This document shows positions 58,754 to 64,000 of a stretch of 64,000 bases of DNA, piece by piece (the stretch's first letter is position 1; every line of letters begins with the position of its first letter). The DNA comes from Oopsacas minuta (lineage: Eukaryota > Porifera > Hexactinellida > Lyssacinosida > Leucopsacidae). The DNA lies in NCBI GenBank assembly GCA_024704765.1, contig JAKMXF010000077.1:635220-699219 (forward strand), in the 5' to 3' direction. Below the pieces are notes generated by a model that made no database searches, was not told where the DNA came from, and worked only from the letters and a program-made list of their open reading frames with translations. The translations under genes were made by a program, and so were the position numbers.

Positions 58754-60280
58754 CTAAAGAAAATACTTACAATAAACACAAATAATATACATTATATATT
58801 ACTTGCATGAATAAAGTAATAAGACACAGCAAATTTAATACGAATAGTACTACTCTCGCGTATTCGAGGGGACAAAACCTTATAACTGTAAAATTTAGAA
58901 TATATCCCATTGCAAATTTACATTCTGTGTATTTACAAACCCCAGTATACAGACTTTCTACCTAAATATTGATGGGTAATGGTGAATATTTCAAACTCAT
59001 GACATATTGTGTCAATTTATGCCATTTACAACAATGATAGGTTTCACTAAGTCACACTGGGTCCGAAATTTCCAAACTTATTAGTGAGTATATCATATAA
59101 ATCTTAGCAAATGTGTTATCAGAATCTATATTGGGAAAATGATACCAGAAATACACCCAATCATTATGTTATATTGTATTGACTATCAATAATAGGGCCA
59201 CTATAGTAGTATTTGTAAGGGGAATTCTCAATTTGGCTGAATACCTTCGTCTGGGCAGGGCATGTTCAATCCCGATGCCCAAACTACATCCCGTTCGCAA
59301 CTGGAAATTAAGATAAGTAACCGGACGTCCCGATGCATACTAGTAAGTTTAAAGTTTCAACCATACATTATTTACAAGATTATATATCCAAGCGTAGGAC
59401 CACATCATTTCAAAAAGCGGTAACGTAGACTTAACTAGCCACGTGGAGCCGAATCAATTAACGCATCTGTGTTTTGATGGATCGAAACCCCTGATCTCAT
59501 CAGATAAGGATCTCGATCAGGATCATATGATGTCGGGTAGAAAGTTCCTAATACACTTACATAAGAAGGATAAATACCTATGTTTCGTAAACAAATCTTT
59601 TTGCAATTTAAAACGATGGATCAACAGCAATGTTGAGATCTTGTTCAAGATTCCATACCCGAGTTAAGGCACAAGACATAAAATTGAGATCTGATGTGGC
59701 TCATATCGTTACATTATGTGACACTTAGACATGACATTGCTTCATCAATAACCTCCTCTCCTCTACTACCTGATATAAAGTCTGAATTATTAAATAGTCC
59801 ATCAGCTACATTTAAAAAATGAACTGTATATGCGGCTCTTGAGAGAGTTATGGAAAGACTATGATTAAAACTTTTACGGATAGTAAGCTCAAGATAAGTT
59901 CGCTGAAATGTCTCTTATTCGTTCTTGGCGTAGGAGAATTAAGTTATACCCGGATAAAATGAAGCCTCTTTCTTCCATCAACAATGGATGTACCAGAAGA
60001 ACAGCTCTTGGAGATTTGTTTGTTCATTAATATAACCTTAATGTCAGAAGAAAATCATTAAGCTACATTGAACCATTAATAATGCGTGTCCAGATCAAAA
60101 TTCAGACTATTTTAGAATATCTCTGGACGGTTAAGGCAGATCAATAGAGCGATAAGGATTATATACACATACAGATTAATATCAAATTTTAACAATTCTC
60201 ATGGATAACAAGTATAAGACGTTTAAGCACATACTGCAAGTAAGGTCCTAAATGGTCTGATTCAAAAGATCCCAAATTTT
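58754..60280. other. Presumed intron; one unassigned frame
   Basis: An open frame at 59443-59667 (plus; containing CFDGSKPLISSDKDLD) may be a scrap of a multicopy invertebrate family, but no domain could be named. Confidence 0.3.
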
Positions 60281-60289
60281 GTAAGGCTT

Positions 60290-60960
60290 ATTTCAAGTTT
60301 TTAAGGATAGATATAATGTTTAATCCAAAACCACACATTCCCTATTGGTTTGAGATCTGGGCTGCAAGAAGGCCATTCCATCCGCACTCTCTGATTTTTC
60401 CTAAAATCTTGGCAACCTTTAATATTTGCTTGATATCATTGTATTACAGGGAGATCCAACTGTCAGGATACTGGATCTCTAGCTAGTGTAAACAAATACC
60501 CGTTTAGAATGCTTGTATACATTTTCTCTGGTAGGTTTTCCAAAAATACTATCAACGAACACGTACCTCATGGTAAAAATGCACCACAAACATGTAATTT
60601 CGGGCTCTGTTTAATTCTTAGTTTGACTGCTTCTAGAACAACTTTACACCATAGCCATGTTTTGCAACCAGCCAGCATACCGACATTTAGTCACAGAAAA
60701 AACATTTTCTTAGTCCAGGAGATCTTCTATTGTCTTTGGTGATCTGTTAGCATGGGGAAATATTTTGCAGGCCTGTGACTGTACCATCTTCTCGGGAATT
60801 CCTTCCTTAATGCTCGTGAGAGTGTGTGTTTCTGCGATGTTGATTGAATCTGCCAGCAAGTTTTCTTATTAAAATCTTACGATTCTGATTTGCTAAACTT
60901 CCGAGACATAGACCATCATTCCGTAGTAAATACACTATTTTCCACTACCCAATAGCCCTT
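60290..60960 (-). pseudogene. Tc1-like transposase remnant
   Basis: The minus strand shows RMEWPSCSPDLKPIGNVWFW near 60370-60400. This is the Tc1 motif WP..SPDLNPIENLW, in which the catalytic Glu has become Gly. Just upstream in another frame, VGSPCNTMISSKY corresponds to QDGAPCHT..., with the second Asp replaced by Val. Sequence further upstream to 60960 is compatible with the core but heavily broken. No terminal repeats were recognised. Confidence 0.65.
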
Positions 60961-61084
60961 AAATGTTATCCAATGCAAATCAATCATTGACAGTTGGTTT
61001 TATGGGTAGAAAAAAAATGGAATCCAGATTGAAGATATATTTGGAATACATTGAGTGGAATAGATTGGGATTATCCTCAGTTAC

Positions 61085-61604
61085 CAGGGTGGGCCAAAGA
61101 AAACGGGCCCGCATACACATTCCAGGCCAACTTGAAACTATTAGTCAAACAAAGCAATATTATTTTATCTATTCTTTGTCAACATATGTTAGATAATCCA
61201 AAGACGAAGTAATAGAGTATTCAGTAGAAGTCTTAGCGAGCTCAGAGAATTTTTGAAAGGCCGTCCTACAAGGAAATTACAGAAAACTTTTGCTTATACT
61301 CGATGTCAAATAAGCGCCCTGGAAATCGAGAATTCAGAGTTGGATTAAGAAATTTCAGACTGAGAGAAATGTCAAAAACTTAAATAGTAGCTCCGAAGAC
61401 TGTCCAAGTGATTCCGGGAGATTAGTTTTGAAGAATGTAATGGGAATTTTGCTCTAAATATCCAAAATGGAAAGACTTTAATGGTGCTCATCTCGAACAT
61501 AAGCTCTAATCCTCTTAGACTTTAAACCTACGATAATAATAGCTTGTTTCGTATTGTACGCCATTTTAGCTCTATAACTATAAGATTTTGTTTAGCCCAC
61601 CCTG
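61085..61604. mobile_element. Tc1-type non-autonomous element
   Basis: The left end is CAGGGTGGGCCAAAGAAAAC and the right end in reverse complement is CAGGGTGGGCTAAACAAAAT, about 20 bp with 3 mismatches. TA follows the right end directly, and TA lies one base outside the left end. At 520 bp with no transposase frame, it is a deletion derivative. Confidence 0.7.
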
Positions 61605-62077
61605 TACATGTGGTGGTCTCAATTTCATCTTAACAGGCTGTATATCAGTGCTAAGTCGAATATTAGAGTATGCCCCAGCTCCCATCCTCATTCCTCTAGG
61701 AATAAATGAGCTCGATTATCAGAAGTGTTGATTATCCAAATAATTGATTATTGGAACACTTTTGATGGGTCCTAAAGAGTTGGAATAATCTAGGTTGGTC
61801 TGTAACACGATATCAATGATATTAAGAAGGTCCACATAGCTTGCCGGTTTTGTCCAGAATAGGTTAAATGAATACAAGTTTTAGGCTTCTATTAGAAAAT
61901 TTGATAAATGATAAAACTACATCTGATAATCTGGCAAATCGAACCTGTAACAGATTTGAAAGCGGGAATTTGGAAATATAATCTAGCAAGGAATGTATTA
62001 ATAGAATACTAAACGTCATGCAAAGTGAAGATAAATTTGAATTGATAAGAAAGAAAAACGGTTATAATTAACCAAAC
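61605..62077. other. Presumed intron
   Basis: Contains CTCGATTATC/GATTATCC motifs near 61690-61800 like those at 6409-6720. No gene recognised. Confidence 0.4.
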
Positions 62078-62377
62078 CTGATTTTTGATGAAACAAGGTC
62101 AGGGAAAGATCTGGAACTATTCCATATTGATTTCTACAAGAATATTTTGCAGTATCAGATGTTGAAAATTCGGTAAATAGAATATGAATAGAAAATAAGG
62201 AGTGGTTTCGAGAAAATGTGAAATTTTTCAAAGGATATGATTCAAAAAAAAATTCAGTAAAATTCTCCACAGATCCGATCAAACAACTGAGTGTGAATTT
62301 TGAGGATGTGACAATCAAATAGTCATCATTGAAAAATGTTGCAGTAACATTCTGAGATTCATATAGAAGGAACAATC
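62078..62377 (-). CDS. Exon: immunoglobulin-like domain
   Basis: An acceptor (atatatattttag) ends at 62378 and the donor CAG|GTTTGG follows 62078. The exon is 300 nt, fully open, phase 1 to phase 1. It encodes an Ig domain. FTLSCLIG has the first Cys, TSDTAKYSCRNQYG the canonical D.A.Y.C with the second Cys 49 residues later, and LSLTLFHQ the final strand. The Trp usually found after the first Cys is absent; the region reads TEFFFESYP. Potential N-glycosylation sites include NVT and NFT. It lies upstream, in transcription sense, of the FnIII exon at 58460, and the matching phases allow direct splicing to it. Confidence 0.85.
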
Positions 62378-62380
62378 CTA

Positions 62381-62402
62381 AAATATATATATATATATAT
62401 AA
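62381..62402. repeat. (AT)n microsatellite in the polypyrimidine region of an acceptor
   Basis: Alternating AT tract directly upstream of the Ig exon. The acceptor is TTTTAG after the AT run rather than a long pyrimidine tract. Confidence 0.9.
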
Positions 62403-62404
62403 TT

Positions 62405-62989
62405 ACACAAAGTCTAAATGGAAAATCTACGAAGAAATTTACAACAATAACAGAAAATTGTGCTATTGCATTAATAGGCTAGTTATACTGTGGAGTATTC
62501 TGAAGTGAATACATAATGTGATTACAAAAAGAGCAAGATATCCAGAAATAAAAGTTATGAATGAAAATTGCTTAAATTGGATACGGCTACAGTATAGATA
62601 CAGCATAGTGGGCTATTATTGCGAATTACTAGTATCAGGGTTTTACGCGTTCAATTTTAGAGATAGGCTTATAAAATACATTATTACTGTATAGTAAGTC
62701 GACTATTGAGGTTCTTTTGTTGATTTCAATTTTGTTGTATCACATCAGATCTTAAATATATGACGTGATCTTAATTACCATATACAGTAATACAGAAATC
62801 TAGATATACACTAAACTGAGATTTATTAAAAGAACTAGAATATGAATATATTATGGCTATGGTAACTGAAGAATAACTAACATACGATATCTTACTGATG
62901 AATTAATGTTAAATGCAAGAAGAATTCATCTATGGAATTTTGAAGGAGAAAATCTTCATTATCAATAATATTTGTAACGTTTTCACCTT
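62405..62989. other. Non-coding; possible Transib terminus
   Basis: CATAGTGGGCTATTATTGCG at 62604 differs slightly from the CACAGTGGCTTA terminus of the 39707 element. It lies where the 3' end of the minus-strand copy at 63000-64000 would be expected. This is weak, because the other end is outside the window. Confidence 0.3.
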
Positions 62990-62999
62990 GCCTGTTTTT

Positions 63000-64000
63000 T
63001 ACACAATTCTTTTGATGGCCTACTTGACCACAGGTGAAACAAATGATGATCCTTCTGAATTTTCATTCAGAATTGGAAAACCATAGATGTTAGCCCCATT
63101 GCAACATCACTTAACCCACTTAGAAAATCTGATTTCCAGCTCAAATGTGTTGAAAACACTCGGATCAACTTATGTCCTTGTTCTAACCCTTCTTCAGAAA
63201 GACTACACACTCCTACCCTGTCATTTCTCTCAATAAACTGATGAGCATGAGCCAAGAAATTGTAGAGTGTATTGCTAATAGATACCCAGGGAAAAGTTTG
63301 TAAGATTAGATGTAGGTTTCTTGACTTAACACACGAAATCTGTCTTCATCGACAACTTCATTACAATTAGCAACTCTGAGTAATGCAGATAGATTCCTGT
63401 GAATCTCTGTCAGAGCATCTTTATAAACACTTGGTACAAACGATAAAGCGAACCTAAAAACACGGTTTTTTATATGGAAAAAATGTTCTTGCCATGTTAC
63501 CAGTGCTTGTGTTCCCACTTCCTCCTAGTTGGTCGAATAATAAGTTCGTAAGCTCATGGATACGCTTGCATACTAAACCTCGAGAATCTCGTACCATTTG
63601 ATCTTCAGTGCAATTGGACTTTCCTGCTGCAATTCGGTAGATGAGGTTCAAAAACCCAACTAAAATCCTTAGGTAAGAATGTTAAGGTGCTGCAGGAAAT
63701 ACATCAATGCTACTTGCAGGTTCGTGTATAATCCTACACCGTTGCTTTGTATTGTAGCTCATCAGCTCTTTTCTACCAGATATTAACTGACGGATTGTCT
63801 CTTTGATAAGGAAACGCGCAAACAACTTTCGTAATACTATTTATATCACTTCGGGTTGCTTTGCAGGCAATACACGGCGCTCCTCCTTTACCTGTCATTG
63901 TTGCTAAGGTTTTTCCGTCAAACATTGAAGCTATGACTTCTACTTTAACATGGCCATTTAGGCGATCAAAACAATTCTCATTTAGTGAAATAATTTCAGG
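63000..64000 (-). pseudogene. Transib/RAG1-like transposase (copy 3), runs off the window
   Basis: Starting at the window edge, the minus strand gives FDGKTLATMTGKGGAPCIAC with the C-x2-C pair. FLNLIYRIAAGKSNCTEDQM and GSGNTSTGNMARTFFP (the GT..GN.ARR region) follow. Then comes FRFALSFVPSVYKDALTEI. The catalytic-Glu segment is QFIERNDRVGVCSLSEEG, leading into HKLIRVF. After a shift at about 63060, a zinc-knuckle-like CFTCGQVGHQKNC ends the protein. The order matches copy 1 (40424-42554). Stops and frameshifts are present, including near 63300 and 63660. The 5' part and left terminus lie beyond 64000. Confidence 0.8.

Noticed and set aside
1-64000. tRNA, rRNA, snRNA genes and CRISPR arrays
   Set aside because: No cloverleaf with conserved A/B boxes, no rRNA-like sequence and no regularly spaced direct repeats were recognised by eye.

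Overview
This is AT-rich animal (metazoan) genomic DNA with no prokaryotic operons. Most of it is transposon wreckage lying inside what looks like one large host gene on the minus strand. The mix of Tc1/mariner (including DD37D maT and DD37E types), several hAT lineages, Transib, Tigger/pogo, Helitron, Ty3/Gypsy and a CR1-like LINE suggests an invertebrate, probably an arthropod. A parasitic copepod (sea louse) would fit, but that is inference from general knowledge.

Host gene. Three clean exons share the minus strand. They are an immunoglobulin-domain exon at 62078-62377, a complete fibronectin III exon at 58460-58753 and a C-terminal half FnIII exon at 24502-24697. All three have good AG acceptors and GT donors. 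The first two are symmetric phase 1-1 domain exons, as is usual for cell-adhesion receptors. The span implies introns of up to about 34 kb that have collected the transposons.

Layout. 1-3k: a foldback repeat and a DD37E Tc1-like element (546-1864). 3-6k: dispersed repeat, a decayed minisatellite and a small inverted repeat. 7-9.5k: a nearly complete hAT with terminal repeats and an 8-bp target duplication. 10.5-15.4k: a maT remnant, a hAT tail, a Gypsy integrase pseudogene, and a mariner split by a hAT-type MITE. 18.5-20.2k: a broken copy of a cysteine-rich gene family with a possible DDE core. 25.4-26.8k: a nearly intact maT element. 27k: hAT remnant. 29.4-30.7k: DD37E element. 32.7-38.8k: a composite of mariner, Transib tail, second mariner, hAT, Helitron helicase and hAT MITE. 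39.3-44.6k: a hAT interrupted by a complete Transib/RAG1-like element. 47.5-48.2k: Tigger remnant. 49.8-58.1k: MITEs, LINE, mariner and a DUF4371/ZMYM-type hAT. 60-61.6k: Tc1 debris. 63-64k: a third Transib/RAG1-like copy that runs off the end.

The most notable item is the element at 39707-43094. It has the termini CACAGTGGCTTA, beginning with the exact V(D)J recombination-signal heptamer CACAGTG. It is flanked by a perfect 5-bp duplication (AAGTG) and encodes a decayed RAG1/Transib-type transposase. Related remnants lie at 34141-34490 and 63000-64000.
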